In this document: positions 1 through 9,500 of the stretch, piece after piece
How the letters are laid out: every line of letters begins with the position of its first letter
Position numbering within the stretch: the stretch's first letter is position 1
Assembly (NCBI GenBank): GCA_004213555.1
Contig: SHAP01000006.1
Coordinates: 62,001 to 126,000, forward strand
Reading direction: 5' to 3'
DNA from: Phycisphaeraceae bacterium
GTDB taxonomy: Bacteria > Planctomycetota > Phycisphaerae > Phycisphaerales > SM1A02
DNA length: 64,000 nt
The notes under the pieces: model-generated
The model's input: only the letters and a program-made list of their open reading frames with translations
Databases searched by the model: none
What the model was told of the DNA's origin: nothing
Program-made: the position numbers and the translations under genes

Positions 1-217
1 CTCCAAGCCGATTGGTGCCCAAGCCGAACGGGTTGAATTCCTTGATGATCGCGTGCTGATGTTTGCGACTGCCTACAGCTCGGAACGAACCTTCCGATAC
101 GCGCTGCGGGCCGTCACCGCCGGCGAGTTTGTCCATCCGGCGATTGAAGCGTCCAGCATGTATGCCCCTGAATTGCGAAGCCGTGGACCGGAGCGCAAGT
201 GCATGATTGTCGAATGA
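1..217 (+). CDS. Bacterial alpha-2-macroglobulin family protein, C-terminal end (partial)
   Basis: Only the last 71 codons are in the window, read from base 2 and ending with TGA at 215-217. The peptide carries the pattern seen at the C-terminus of bacterial alpha-2-macroglobulins: D-D-R-V, an F-x-Y stretch, then R-A-V-T-A-G-E-F, a proline-containing segment and M-Y-A-P. These periplasmic lipoproteins are thought to trap proteases that cross the outer membrane and usually lie next to pbpC, encoding a peptidoglycan repair synthase. Here the stop overlaps the next start by the four bases ATGA, so the two genes are almost certainly co-transcribed and translationally coupled. The signal peptide, lipobox and thioester region lie upstream of the window, so the subtype cannot be judged. 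Confidence 0.8.
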   Translation, partial: SKPIGAQAERVEFLDDRVLMFATAYSSERTFRYALRAVTAGEFVHPAIEASSMYAPELRSRGPERKCMIVE

Positions 218-2247
218 AACGGTGGCCACGAAATGTCGCAAAGGTGCTCGGAAGCACTCTCGCTTTGGCCACGGCGGTATTCCTCGTCAGTTGGTGGCTG
301 GTACCGCCCGTCATTGACGATGGTTCGCAGACTGCGATCAGTTTGCGAATCGAAGACCGCCAAGGTCAACCCCTCTTGCGTCAGGTGGGCATGGACGACC
401 AATGGCGAGAGCCCATTTCATTGGAAGCCATGGGGTCCCATTTGCCAGCCGCCGTGATGGCGGTGGAAGATGAACGGTTCCTGACGCACTTGGGCGTTGA
501 CCCCATCGCCACCACTCGTGCCATTTTTCAGAATCTCCGGCATGCCAAAGTGGTTTCGGGCGCCAGCACCCTCACCATGCAGGTCTGCAAAATGCTCGAT
601 CCTGCCCCGAGGACCTTGCGAACCAAATGGATCGAAGCCATTCGGGCGTTGAAGTACGAACAAGGCCATCAAAAAAATGAGGTGCTGGAACTCTGGCTGA
701 ACATCGCTCCCTTTGGGAGCAATCTCCGCGGGGTGCGGGCGGCCAGTCTGCATTGGTTTGGGGTGGAACCAACAAATCTTCATTTGGCCGAAGCCGCACT
801 GTTGGCTGGACTGCCCCAGTCACCCGAAAGGCTTCGTCCCGACCGAAATCCTGAGGCTGCCCTGAAACGACGGAACCATGTGCTGGATCGGATGCTGATT
901 GAACATTGGATTGACAAGCAAACCCACGCCGAAGCGATCCGGCAGCCGATTCTCCTGTTTGAACACCCAAGGGACGATGCCATTCCTGATGCCATTGGAT
1001 TTTTGGCCGCCCAGCGACGGCCGAGGGGTGGCACCACCACGATTGACCCAGGATTGCAAGACCAGACCAAAGCGTTGATCCATGAGCATCTCCTTCGGTT
1101 GCCCGAAGGAACTGACGTTGCGGCCGTGATCATTGAAACTGCCACGAACAATCTTGTGGCTCTGGTGGGGTCGGCCAACCGAGGCGATCCCCGAGATGGC
1201 TGGGTCAACGGCGCCACCGCGCTTCGATCTCCGGGATCGGCCCTCAAACCATTTTTGTACGGCACGGCCTACGAATCCGGGCGATTCAGCCCCGAGTGTG
1301 AGATCCCGGATCGCCAAATCAATCGCGAAGGATGGACCCCCAACAACTACCACCGAACATTTGATGGCTTGGTCACCGCCCGAGAAGCCTTGCAACGCTC
1401 GCTGAACGTCCCCGCCATTCTGTTGACCGAAGCCGTCGGTGTCTCAAAGAACGTGGCGGCTTTGAGAAAGCTGGGATTGTCTCTGCCTGAAAATGCCACC
1501 GAACGCGGAGGGCTGGCCTTGGCGGTTGGAGGCTTGGAGGTCTCGCTTTTGAACTTGACCAATGCTTACGCCACCTTGGCTCGTTCGGGAGCCTACGCCC
1601 CAGTTCGCATGTTCCAAGACCACCAAGAGCGTCAGGAACATCTGGTGTTCTCGCCGGAAACCTGCGCGCATCTCAACCACGATCTTGCGTCGTGGATGCA
1701 TGCCCCCGCTGGCATGGACGAACTTCCGCCCCGGGATCGACCGTGGTTCATGTGGAAGTCCGGAACAAGTTCAGGCCACCGAGACGCCTGGGCGTTGGGA
1801 CACAACGGAGAATTCGCCATCGGATTCTGGGTGGGTCATTTCCATGGAGAAGGTGATCCCGCCTTTGTTGGGCGAGAAGCAGCGGGCCCACTGCTCGCCG
1901 ACGCCTTCACTCGCCTTGTGCCGTCGGCCCCTCCTCCCCCCATTCCTGAACCGCTGGTGGTGGAACGCCCCTATTCCTTCGATGAAGGTCTTTCGGACCA
2001 CGCTGGGCCTCGGATCATCACCCCGGCTGAAGACTTGGTGATGGAATGCCAAGGCGCCTACCACCAACCTGTGCTTGGAGAAGGTGATGGGTTGCACTGG
2101 TTTTTGAACGGCAAGCGCATCGAACTTGACGGAGAACACGTCCGCCTCGAGCCTGGCAGCCATCGGCTGGTGCTGGTGGATCGGCACGGACGACGTGATG
2201 TTCGTCAGATTGTCGTGCAGCAAGCACGGCGATCAGTCACCCGCTGA
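214..2247 (+). CDS. pbpC: Penicillin-binding protein 1C (bifunctional transglycosylase/transpeptidase)
   Basis: Predicted inner-membrane peptidoglycan synthase of 677 aa. The start is ATG 214, overlapping the upstream stop (ATGA), rather than a GTG 15 bases earlier. A membrane anchor lies at about residues 10-32. The GT51 glycosyltransferase domain shows the catalytic-glutamate motif EDERF followed by H-x-G-V-D and GASTLTMQ. The transpeptidase domain has S342-A-L-K345, S-L-N, and K515-S-G-T518, so both activities look intact. The C-terminal 110 residues or so match the PBP1C C-terminal domain. The pairing with an alpha-2-macroglobulin gene supports PBP1C rather than PBP1A/B. Its 3' end overlaps the convergent Hsp70 gene by 15 bp. 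Confidence 0.93.
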   Translation: MKRWPRNVAKVLGSTLALATAVFLVSWWLVPPVIDDGSQTAISLRIEDRQGQPLLRQVGMDDQWREPISLEAMGSHLPAAVMAVEDERFLTHLGVDPIATTRAIFQNLRHAKVVSGASTLTMQVCKMLDPAPRTLRTKWIEAIRALKYEQGHQKNEVLELWLNIAPFGSNLRGVRAASLHWFGVEPTNLHLAEAALLAGLPQSPERLRPDRNPEAALKRRNHVLDRMLIEHWIDKQTHAEAIRQPILLFEHPRDDAIPDAIGFLAAQRRPRGGTTTIDPGLQDQTKALIHEHLLRLPEGTDVAAVIIETATNNLVALVGSANRGDPRDGWVNGATALRSPGSALKPFLYGTAYESGRFSPECEIPDRQINREGWTPNNYHRTFDGLVTAREALQRSLNVPAILLTEAVGVSKNVAALRKLGLSLPENATERGGLALAVGGLEVSLLNLTNAYATLARSGAYAPVRMFQDHQERQEHLVFSPETCAHLNHDLASWMHAPAGMDELPPRDRPWFMWKSGTSSGHRDAWALGHNGEFAIGFWVGHFHGEGDPAFVGREAAGPLLADAFTRLVPSAPPPPIPEPLVVERPYSFDEGLSDHAGPRIITPAEDLVMECQGAYHQPVLGEGDGLHWFLNGKRIELDGEHVRLEPGSHRLVLVDRHGRRDVRQIVVQQARRSVTR

Positions 2248-4068
2248 CTCGTCACGCAGACTCGCGGCAATGGCCAATTCATGCAAACGCATGGCGGTTT
2301 GGTCCAAACGCTCGCGGGCATCCGCAAACGCATCGGGGTCAACACTTGTGGGTTCATCTTGGCCTTGGGCAACAAAGTCCGCAATCGTGGAAAGATGATG
2401 TTCCAATTCCTTTTGGTAGTTTGGGTCAAGGTCAGGCACACGTCCCATCGCTTCGCGTGTCCATTTGGCATCCAGACCCGCCTGCACCACCAAATCCGCA
2501 ACTCGGTGCAAGTGCATGTCTGACTTGGCAAAGGTCAGACTTTCTTCTCCCATGCGGTCAACCTCCGTGCGAGACAGGCCGTAGCGCGCGGCCACTTGGA
2601 CGCTGGCTCGTTTCCCACTGCGTCTTTCCACCGCCCGGACGGACAAAATGCCATCCGCATCCACCAAAAATTCAACTTCAACCTGCGGAATGCCGGCGGG
2701 CATCGGTGGAAGTCCGGAGAGCTCAAAATCGGCAAGCAGTCGACAGTCTTGGGCCATCTCGCGTTCGCCTTGCAACACCCGCAGCGCAATATTGACCTGA
2801 CCGTCTTCACTGGTGGAGAACATTTCGGTGGCCTGCGCTGGCACCGAACTGTTTCGCATGATGAGTTTGGCCACTCCACCACCGCGGGTTTCAATACCCA
2901 GCGACAACGGAATCACATCCAACAACAGAAGTCCCGGATTGGTGCCCGACAAGATCGCGGCTTGCACCGACGCTCCCAAAGCCACCACCCGGTCTGGATC
3001 CAGGGCCACGTATGGTTCGATCTGAAACGCTTCGGCCACCAAACGCCGAACCAGTGGCGTCCGAGTGGTCCCGCCCACCATGATCACACGATCAATATTG
3101 GCGGGGTCCACCCCTGCGTCGCGAACCGCTTCCTTCGCGCACGCCACTGCCTTTTGCACCACTGAAGCAGCCTGCTCTTCGAACCACTCGCGAGTGAGAT
3201 TCTCTTGAAAGACACGTCCTTGGTCCAAGTCCAACTGAATGGTGGCCATGTCTTCTTCGGAGAGTCGGATGCGTGCTGACTCGGCGAACAGTCGCAACGC
3301 TTGTCTGGCGGCGGGAGGGAATGTGACCGAACCGAACCGATCTTCGACCAGCGCGGTGACATGATCCATCACAATGGCGTCGAGATCATCCCCGCCAAGT
3401 TGCGTGTTTCCTTTGGTGGCCAGCACCCTGAAGAACCGCTCTTCCTCGGAACCCACAAGTTGCAAAACCGAAGCGTCGAAGGTGCCGCCGCCCAAATCGA
3501 ACACCAACACCGTCCCGGCATTCTTACCCAGTCCATACGCCAACGCCGCCGCGGTAGGTTCGTTGACCAGCCGCACGATGTCCAAGCCCGCCAAGCGTCC
3601 CGCGTCTCGCACCGACTGACGCTGGGCATCATCAAACCACGCGGGGACGGTGACCACCGCCCGCCCCACCGGCACCCCAAGATCAGCCTCGGCACGCTCC
3701 CGAAGAACACCCAGGACTTTGGCCGCAATTTCCTCGGGAGCGACCAGCTGGCCATTCGGGCCTTGAATTGCCGCCAACCCCTGGTTGCCGGCAACAACGG
3801 GGAACCCAAAGCGACTCGCTTCAGCTTCCACTTCGGAAAAGGTGCGTCCGAGCAAACGTTTGGATGAGTGAATGGTGCTTTCAGGAAACAGAACAGCATT
3901 TGCTCGAGCCGATTCGCCAACCGCCCCATCCGTTCCCAACCGGACCACACTGGGCACAAGTTCGTCGTTGCCCAAAATCCTGGGCCCTTCCTCACCGCAG
4001 AATGCCACCAGCGAATGGGTGGTGCCCAAATCGATTCCAACGATGGGATCATCGGTGACGCTGGCCAT
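2233..4068 (-). CDS. Hsp70 family chaperone (DnaK/HscA-like)
   Basis: A 611-aa Hsp70-type ATPase. The start is ATG 4068 (MASVTDD). Longer upstream readings would run antisense through the divergent M50 gene and are rejected. The actin-like ATPase domain shows the phosphate 1 motif GIDLGTTHS near residue 10, the adenosine motifs DLGGGTFD and V-G-G-T-T-R-T-P, then a substrate-binding domain with typical P-L-S-L-G-I-E-T. The length and the short C-terminal lid without an EEVD-like or glutamate-rich tail resemble HscA or accessory DnaK paralogues more than the principal DnaK. No J-protein, GrpE or iron-sulfur genes lie nearby, so the client is unknown. A TAGACT box 7 nt before the ATG and no visible Shine-Dalgarno suggest a leaderless message. 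Confidence 0.88.
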   Translation of the reverse strand: MASVTDDPIVGIDLGTTHSLVAFCGEEGPRILGNDELVPSVVRLGTDGAVGESARANAVLFPESTIHSSKRLLGRTFSEVEAEASRFGFPVVAGNQGLAAIQGPNGQLVAPEEIAAKVLGVLRERAEADLGVPVGRAVVTVPAWFDDAQRQSVRDAGRLAGLDIVRLVNEPTAAALAYGLGKNAGTVLVFDLGGGTFDASVLQLVGSEEERFFRVLATKGNTQLGGDDLDAIVMDHVTALVEDRFGSVTFPPAARQALRLFAESARIRLSEEDMATIQLDLDQGRVFQENLTREWFEEQAASVVQKAVACAKEAVRDAGVDPANIDRVIMVGGTTRTPLVRRLVAEAFQIEPYVALDPDRVVALGASVQAAILSGTNPGLLLLDVIPLSLGIETRGGGVAKLIMRNSSVPAQATEMFSTSEDGQVNIALRVLQGEREMAQDCRLLADFELSGLPPMPAGIPQVEVEFLVDADGILSVRAVERRSGKRASVQVAARYGLSRTEVDRMGEESLTFAKSDMHLHRVADLVVQAGLDAKWTREAMGRVPDLDPNYQKELEHHLSTIADFVAQGQDEPTSVDPDAFADARERLDQTAMRLHELAIAASLRDESAGD

Positions 4069-4075
4069 GGAGAAG

Positions 4076-4081
4076 AGTCTA
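4076..4081 (-). promoter_or_regulatory. Putative -10 box of a leaderless Hsp70 transcript
   Basis: TAGACT on the minus strand lies 7 nt upstream of ATG 4068, so transcription would start at or next to the start codon. No purine-rich ribosome binding site is present between it and the ATG. No convincing -35 element was found. Confidence 0.4.
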
Positions 4082-4097
4082 GGGGCGATTGCTTCGG

Positions 4098-4103
4098 TAG
4101 AAT
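4098..4103 (+). promoter_or_regulatory. Putative -10 box of a leaderless M50 protease transcript
   Basis: TAGAAT lies 7 nt upstream of ATG 4111, with no Shine-Dalgarno sequence between. It mirrors the box serving the divergent Hsp70 gene in the same 42-bp gap. The -35 region is not recognisable. Confidence 0.4.
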
Positions 4104-4110
4104 CTCCGGC

Positions 4111-4755
4111 ATGTGGATGCATGATTTGGCTCAGAACGGAGAGTATGGCCTCATTGTCGGCTGGCTCTTTTGGATCATTGCGTCCATCACCTTGCACGAG
4201 TTGGCCCACGGCTGGGCCGCGCTGTGGCAAGGCGACCCCACCCCGCGGGCCTTGGGGCATATGACCGCGTCGCCCATGGTGCACATGGGTCCCATGTCGT
4301 TGATTGCTCTGGCTCTGGTGGGCATCGCGTGGGGCGCCATGCCGGTGAACCCCCAAAACTTTCGCATGGGGCGAGTCGGAGATGCATTGGTGGCCTTGGC
4401 GGGGCCAGCCATGAATTTTGCTTTGGCGTTCGTCACCGCCCTGCTCACCCCTTTGGCGTATCACTTTTCAGAAGAGATGGGCGGTCTGCTGGAGCTTGGC
4501 GTCGGGCTGAACATTTTGTTGGGCTTGTTCAACCTGATGCCCATCCCACCGTTTGACGGGGGCCGGATTTTGGTTGCTCTCGTCCGAGAAGTGCGGCAGC
4601 TCTTCGATTCACCCGGTGGCCAAAATATTTTTCTGATTGCCTTCATGCTCCTGTTCGTCACAGACGCCTTTGCGTACCTGCGGAGCTTCGCCTTCGGGGT
4701 GGCCTGGCTCCTGGTGGACGTCTCTGGTGTCCTCTGGAGCCCAATTTTGGGCTGA
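4111..4755 (+). CDS. Site-2 protease (M50 family) membrane metalloprotease
   Basis: A 214-aa polytopic membrane protein. The start is ATG 4111 (MWMHDLAQNGEYG); any longer reading overlaps the Hsp70 gene. It carries the zinc motif HELAH (H-E-x-x-H) in the first hydrophobic helix and the third-ligand motif N-L-M-P-I-P-P-F-D-G-G in a later helix, the two hallmarks of S2P intramembrane proteases. It has four to six hydrophobic stretches and no PDZ or CBS domain, so it belongs with the minimal M50B group rather than RseP. The substrate cannot be inferred from context. It is separated from rpsP by a promoter and terminates 5 bases before that promoter's -35 element. Confidence 0.88.
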   Translation: MWMHDLAQNGEYGLIVGWLFWIIASITLHELAHGWAALWQGDPTPRALGHMTASPMVHMGPMSLIALALVGIAWGAMPVNPQNFRMGRVGDALVALAGPAMNFALAFVTALLTPLAYHFSEEMGGLLELGVGLNILLGLFNLMPIPPFDGGRILVALVREVRQLFDSPGGQNIFLIAFMLLFVTDAFAYLRSFAFGVAWLLVDVSGVLWSPILG

Positions 4756-4759
4756 GAGG

Positions 4760-4788
4760 TTGCTTGCCCCCACGGGTGGCCTTACAAT
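4760..4788 (+). promoter_or_regulatory. Promoter of the rpsP-trmD-rplS cluster
   Basis: A sigma70-like promoter: -35 TTGCTT at 4760-4765, a 17-nt spacer, and -10 TACAAT at 4783-4788. Transcription would begin near 4795, giving a leader of about 130 nt before rpsP. Confidence 0.65.
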
Positions 4789-4794
4789 TTTCGA

Positions 4795-4923
4795 TTCGCC
4801 AATCGCGACGGCGAAGTCCCCCGGCACGTCCCTCTGTGAGTCAGAGACCGACCCCCGGAGACCGTTGAGGCAGAACCAAGGAGTTCTGGTCAACGAGCGG
4901 TCGCCTTTACAAGGAGATGACCC
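4795..4923 (+). promoter_or_regulatory. Structured 5' leader of rpsP
   Basis: The leader can form several hairpins: TTCGCC/GGCGAA at 4795-4815, CTCTG/CAGAG at 4832-4846, and a bulged stem at 4864-4894 made of GTTGA/TCAAC enclosing CAGAAC/GTTCTG. The last one ends just upstream of the AAGGAG ribosome binding site near 4911. Such a leader is compatible with autogenous control of a ribosomal protein operon, but it matches no named motif I can recall. Confidence 0.4.
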
Positions 4924-5202
4924 ATGGTCGTCTTGCGTTTGAAGCGTATGGGTCGCACCCACGCCCCGTTCTACCGAATCTGTGCCATGGATCGCCGCTG
5001 CCCACCCGACGGACGCAGCCTTGAAGACATTGGCTGGTACAACCCCCAAGCCAAGGAAGGCCAGCAATACTCCGCCAAGGCGGATCGCGTGGCGTACTGG
5101 CTTTCGGTGGGCGCTCAACCTTCCCAAACCGTCCGTGATCTGTTCCGGAAAATGGACATTGACCCTACTCCCGGGCGCAAGCTCGAGGCTGCAGGCGAAT
5201 GA
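4924..5202 (+). CDS. rpsP: 30S ribosomal protein bS16
   Basis: A 92-aa ribosomal protein of the 30S body. The N-terminus M-V-V-L-R-L-K-R-M-G-R and the downstream P-F-Y-R-I motif, followed by D-x-R and I-G-W-Y-N-P, are diagnostic for bS16. The start ATG 4924 has AAGGAG about 7 nt upstream. It is the first gene of a cluster with trmD and rplS, a widely conserved arrangement, although rimM, which usually sits between rpsP and trmD, is missing. The stop codon overlaps the trmD start by four bases (ATGA), which implies translational coupling. Confidence 0.97.
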   Translation: MVVLRLKRMGRTHAPFYRICAMDRRCPPDGRSLEDIGWYNPQAKEGQQYSAKADRVAYWLSVGAQPSQTVRDLFRKMDIDPTPGRKLEAAGE

Positions 5203-5936
5203 ACGACCATGCCGGATCGGACCTCCCGATTCGGTTTGACATCCTGACGCTCTTTCCCGAGATGTTCCCTTCGGTCCTTGAGACCAGCATCCCGGGTCGA
5301 GCGGCGAAGGCCAATGCGGCGGAATACGCCATTCATGACCTTCGCGATTGGGCCGAGCCCGGTGGACACCGCAAGGTGGACGACCGACCGTTCGGCGGCG
5401 GCCCCGGGATGGTGCTGATGTGCCAACCCATCCACGACGCTGTGTGTGCCGTGGAGAAGTTGGACGAACGGAAGGCGCGAAGAATCGTGCTTTCCCCCCA
5501 GGGCAGACCGTTGGATCAACGGCTGCTCGAAGAGCTGGCGAACGAGTCGCGGCTCTTGCTGATTGCTGGCCACTACGAGGGCATTGACGAACGCGTCGTC
5601 GAACACCTCGAACTGGAAGAAATCAGCCTTGGGGACTTCGTGCTCTCCGGCGGAGAGCTCGGAGCTCTGGTCCTTGTGGACGGCATCGCTCGGTTGCAGC
5701 CAGGCGTGCTGGGTCACTCGGATTCGGCGCAGGAGGACTCCTTCTCGCCGGTTTCGGAGGCAGACGAGCGTCGATTGCTCGATTGCCCCCACTACACGAG
5801 GCCTCGTGTCTGGGAAGGACGCGAGGTCCCGGAAGTGCTGCTGTCGGGCGATCACCACAAGATCGCACAATGGCGGCTTCGGCAAAGGGAGGAACGCACG
5901 CAACAGCGTCGTCCCGACCTTTCCGACAACAGGTGA
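5199..5936 (+). CDS. trmD: tRNA (guanine-N1-)-methyltransferase TrmD
   Basis: A 245-aa SPOUT-class enzyme that methylates N1 of G37 in tRNAs and so guards the reading frame during translation. Visible family motifs are F-D-I-L-T-L-F-P-E-M-F, the loop D-D-R-P-F-G-G-G-P-G-M-V, I-A-G-H-Y-E-G-I-D-E-R, and the knotted AdoMet-binding segment with L-S-G-G-E-L. The start overlaps the rpsP stop (ATGA). The 245-aa length is normal for the family. It is followed by 125 nt containing two strong hairpins before rplS. Confidence 0.96.
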   Translation: MNDHAGSDLPIRFDILTLFPEMFPSVLETSIPGRAAKANAAEYAIHDLRDWAEPGGHRKVDDRPFGGGPGMVLMCQPIHDAVCAVEKLDERKARRIVLSPQGRPLDQRLLEELANESRLLLIAGHYEGIDERVVEHLELEEISLGDFVLSGGELGALVLVDGIARLQPGVLGHSDSAQEDSFSPVSEADERRLLDCPHYTRPRVWEGREVPEVLLSGDHHKIAQWRLRQREERTQQRRPDLSDNR

Positions 5937-5954
5937 CCCCTGAGGGGGCCAGAT

Positions 5955-6022
5955 CTGGTGTCAAGGGACACCAGCGGAGCCACCACTCAAGTCGCCTTTG
6001 ACCGGAACCCTCTCGGTTCTGG
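5955..6022 (+). promoter_or_regulatory. Two tandem hairpins upstream of rplS (candidate r-protein leader)
   Basis: First hairpin: CTGGTGTC at 5955-5962 pairs with GACACCAG at 5967-5974 (8 bp, loop AAGG). Second hairpin: CCGGAACC at 6002-6009 pairs with GGTTCTGG at 6015-6022 (8 bp with one G-U, loop of 5). Neither is followed by a T-run, so they do not look like terminators. They could be an autoregulatory target for L19 or an mRNA processing site between trmD and rplS. Confidence 0.45.
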
Positions 6023-6061
6023 GAGTACTCGTTGGGATGTCCCAGCGTGGAGTTGCTTGGT

Positions 6062-6463
6062 ATGAAGTTCAACCAAACCGAAATCCTCGAATCCGTCGTC
6101 GCCCACCAATTGAAGTCGGAAGAAGACCTTCCCAATCTCTCGGTTGGCGACACCATTGACGTGCACCAACGCATCATCGAAGGTGGCAAAGAGCGGACGC
6201 AGGTCTTCCAAGGCGTCTTGATCGGCATGAAAGGCCGCGGCATCAACCGCATGATCACCGTGCGGCGCATCGTGGCCAACGAGGGCGTGGAGCGAATCTT
6301 CCCTCTGCACTCCCCAAAAGTTGCCAAGATTGAAATTGTCCGGCACGGCGACGCCCGACGGGCAAAGCTGTACTACCTGCGTGATCGGGTTGGCAAATCA
6401 CGTCGTTTGCGTGATCGCCGCCGCGGCATGAAGCACGTCGAGGACAGCGGCGCTCGCAACTGA
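6062..6463 (+). CDS. rplS: 50S ribosomal protein bL19
   Basis: A 133-aa ribosomal protein at the 30S-50S interface. The start is ATG 6062, preceded by GGAG about 9 nt upstream; an upstream in-frame ATG at 6032 lies inside a hairpin and is less likely. Family features are G-D-T-I-D-V-H, E-R-T-Q-V-F-Q-G, the basic G-I-N-R-M-I-T-V-R-R-I stretch, and F-P-L-H-S-P near the end of the core. The roughly 20 residues after the usual end (K-S-R-R-L-R-D-R-R) are basic. It is third in the rpsP-trmD-rplS cluster. Confidence 0.96.
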   Translation: MKFNQTEILESVVAHQLKSEEDLPNLSVGDTIDVHQRIIEGGKERTQVFQGVLIGMKGRGINRMITVRRIVANEGVERIFPLHSPKVAKIEIVRHGDARRAKLYYLRDRVGKSRRLRDRRRGMKHVEDSGARN

Positions 6464-6532
6464 CCCCCCGTCGGTCTTTCACCAACCCACATCCGCAGAA
6501 ATGCCTAATCTCCTCATTCCAAGGAGGTAGAC

Positions 6533-9500
6533 ATGTTCTGTGCACTGCTGGCCACAACCCTGATCCAAACCACCGTTGATCTCCCACGCTTCCCGAGTTT
6601 GAGCCCCAACGGAGATCGCATCTGCTTCAGCTGGCGGGGCGATCTCTGGTCGGTGTCCTCTTCGGGTGGACACGCCCAACGGTTGACCGCCCACCCGGCC
6701 AACGAGACCCGCAGTGCTTGGAGCCCCGACGGTGCCGAAATTGTTTTCGAATCCGATCGCGATGGCGTTCGAAACTTGTGGTGCATGGCGGCCGACGGAA
6801 CGGGGGTCCGTCAACTCACCACGCTGGATCGTCCGGTGACGCTCAGCGCGGTCGCCGAAGAACAAATCTGGTTCTCCGCCTACCTGGAACTTGACGTGTA
6901 TCGCTCTGAGCGGCCCTACATGATCCCCCGCCAAGGTGGCGACCCCGTGCGATTGCATGACGCCTTCGGCGCAACCCCGGTTCCCGGGGAAGACGGACAA
7001 ATGTTCTTTGTGCGTGGTGGGTACTACGACGGCTGGGCCCGCCGTCATTTCCGCAGTGCAGAATGCGCCGATGTGTGGAGTTTGAACGCCGACGGCACCT
7101 TCACCCAACTCACGACATGGTCGGGCAACGACGGATGGCCCGCCAGCGACGGGCAAGGCCACGTGCTGTACCTGTCCGATGCCGCCGACCGGACGGTCAA
7201 TCTGTGGCGGCAACCCAAGAGCGGAGGCCAAGCCACCCAAATCACCACGTTTACCGACATGGATATCCACGACTGGTCAATGGCCGCAAACGGTAACGTT
7301 GCCATTGCCCACCGCTGGGATCAACTGCACCGAATTGACTTTGATGGCGAATCAACCATCGTCACCCCGTTGACGATCACCGCACCCAGCGATGAGATGG
7401 CCAACGCTGTCCAAAGTCTTTCTGGAAGAACCACGCAAGCTGCACTGTCCCCCGACGGCAAGACCGTGGCCCTGATTGCAGGCAATGATTTGTACGTGCG
7501 TGACGCCGAAGGCAAGCGTCCTGCCCGTTTGGTTTTTGGATCGGAGGGGCGAGAAGAAGATCCGGTGTGGAGCACCGACGGCAACACATTGTGGTTTGTC
7601 TCCGACCTCACCGGCACCCGTTCCATTCACGCCGCTGAGGTGACTTTCCAACGCTCAGATCTGCAGCCCGAAGACACCGCGGCCCCTGATGCTTCTCAGG
7701 AGCCATCCGAAGAACATGGTTCCGAAGATGATTCCCCGGCCTCTGAAGAGCAAGCAGATACCGAACCACCCATGAAAAACTGGCACGAGGCGCTCGGGTT
7801 CAAAATCTCTGATGTCTTGGTCCGCAGCACTGAAGATCGCAACCCTCAGGCCGTCCCTGGAGGCAAAGGCTTGGTGTTCCGATCCACCAGAGGTCAGATC
7901 GAGTACTTGGATTTTGAATCGATGGAAACCCGAGTCCTTTTTGAGCATTGGGACAGTTGGATCGATTTTGATGTGTCACCTGACGGTGAATGGATGGCTT
8001 ACGCCCAACATGATTTGGACTTCAATTCCGACATCTTCTTGATGCGGCTGGATGGTGCGCAAGCGCCGATCAACATCACCCGACACCCGGACAATGACGA
8101 GCACCCTCGGTTCAGCGCCGATGGCCGTTTGTTGGTCTTCACCAGCGAACGAAAAGCCGAGGCCTACGACATCATGGTGGTCGCGCTGGATGCTGAATAC
8201 GACGGACTGCTCGATGCAGATCAAGAGACGTACCACGAAGAAGCCAAGAAGGCTGCGGCCGATCGGGACCACCAAGAGGCAACCCCGAACGTGTGGTCTT
8301 GGTCCCTCGATGACGCTTGGTTGCGGTTGCGAAGACTCACCACCCTTGAAGGTGATGAGACAAGACCTTGGATGACTCCCGGTGGAGAAGCGGTGGTCTT
8401 TCAAGGTTCGGGAAGCAACTCAGGGCTTCATCGAATTGACTGGAAAGGCGAAAATCGGACCAAGATTGGCACCGGTTCCGTGCAAGGTTTTTCTACCGAC
8501 GGCAAGCGTCTCCTCAGGGTGGACAAAGGCACCGCGGTCATTTCGAAAACCGACGGCAAAGACAGCACCAAACTTGGAGTGACCGCGCGAAAGATCGTGG
8601 ATCATTCCGTACGAAATCGTCGAAAAATTTTGGCGATCGGTCGGGACCTCGGTGAAACCTATTACGACCCGAACATGGGCGGCTGCGACTGGGAGAACTT
8701 GGTGCCGCGTTATGCCGAATTGGCCGCAGGATGCCGAACCAATGAGGCATTTGACTGGGTGGCCAACCGACTTATTGGTGAAGTGAACGGCTCTCATATG
8801 GGGGTGCGGTCGCCGTCTGACGTGCCTTCGGGGGCTGGGCGAACCCCAGGACGTTTGGGCATTGACAGCAAGCTGACCCCAAACGGGATTGAGCTTGCCG
8901 AAATCGTTCCGTTCGGTCCGGCGGCCACCGCCACCCCACCCTTGGAAACCGGGGATCAACTTGTCATGGTGAACTTTTCGGCCATCGCGGGCACCTCGCT
9001 TCGTCAATTGCTGCAGGGGACCATTGGCAATGAAGTCGCCGTGACCGTTCTCCGAGGAGAAGTAGAAATCACCTCTCTGCTCACACCCATTTCGTGGCGA
9101 GAGGAACGACAGTTGCGTTACGAAGCCTGGCGGAGGTCCACGGCCGAATACGTCGAACAAGCCACCGACGGTCGCGTGGGATACATCCACATTCAAGGCA
9201 TGAACCAACCATCGCTTGAGGTTTTTGAACGCGATCTCTACGCCGCCTGCGCGGGCAAGGAGGCCTTGATACTTGATGTTCGCAACAACGGAGGGGGGTG
9301 GACAACCGACCGAGTGCTGGCCTCCATCATGGCGCCTGTGCATGCTTGGACCACACCCCGCGGTGCTGATCCAGCCATGACCGGGCACTATCCACAAGAC
9401 CGCTTGTTTATCCAGCGAACCACCATGCCCATCAATTTGTTGTGCAACGAAAAAAGCTACTCCAACGCGGAAATCATGAGCCATGCGTTCAAAACGGTGG

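Noticed and set aside
4069-4464. N-terminal extension of the Hsp70 protein by 132 residues
   Set aside because: The extension is antisense to the M50 protease coding region and lacks Hsp70 homology; the ATPase domain begins right after ATG 4068.
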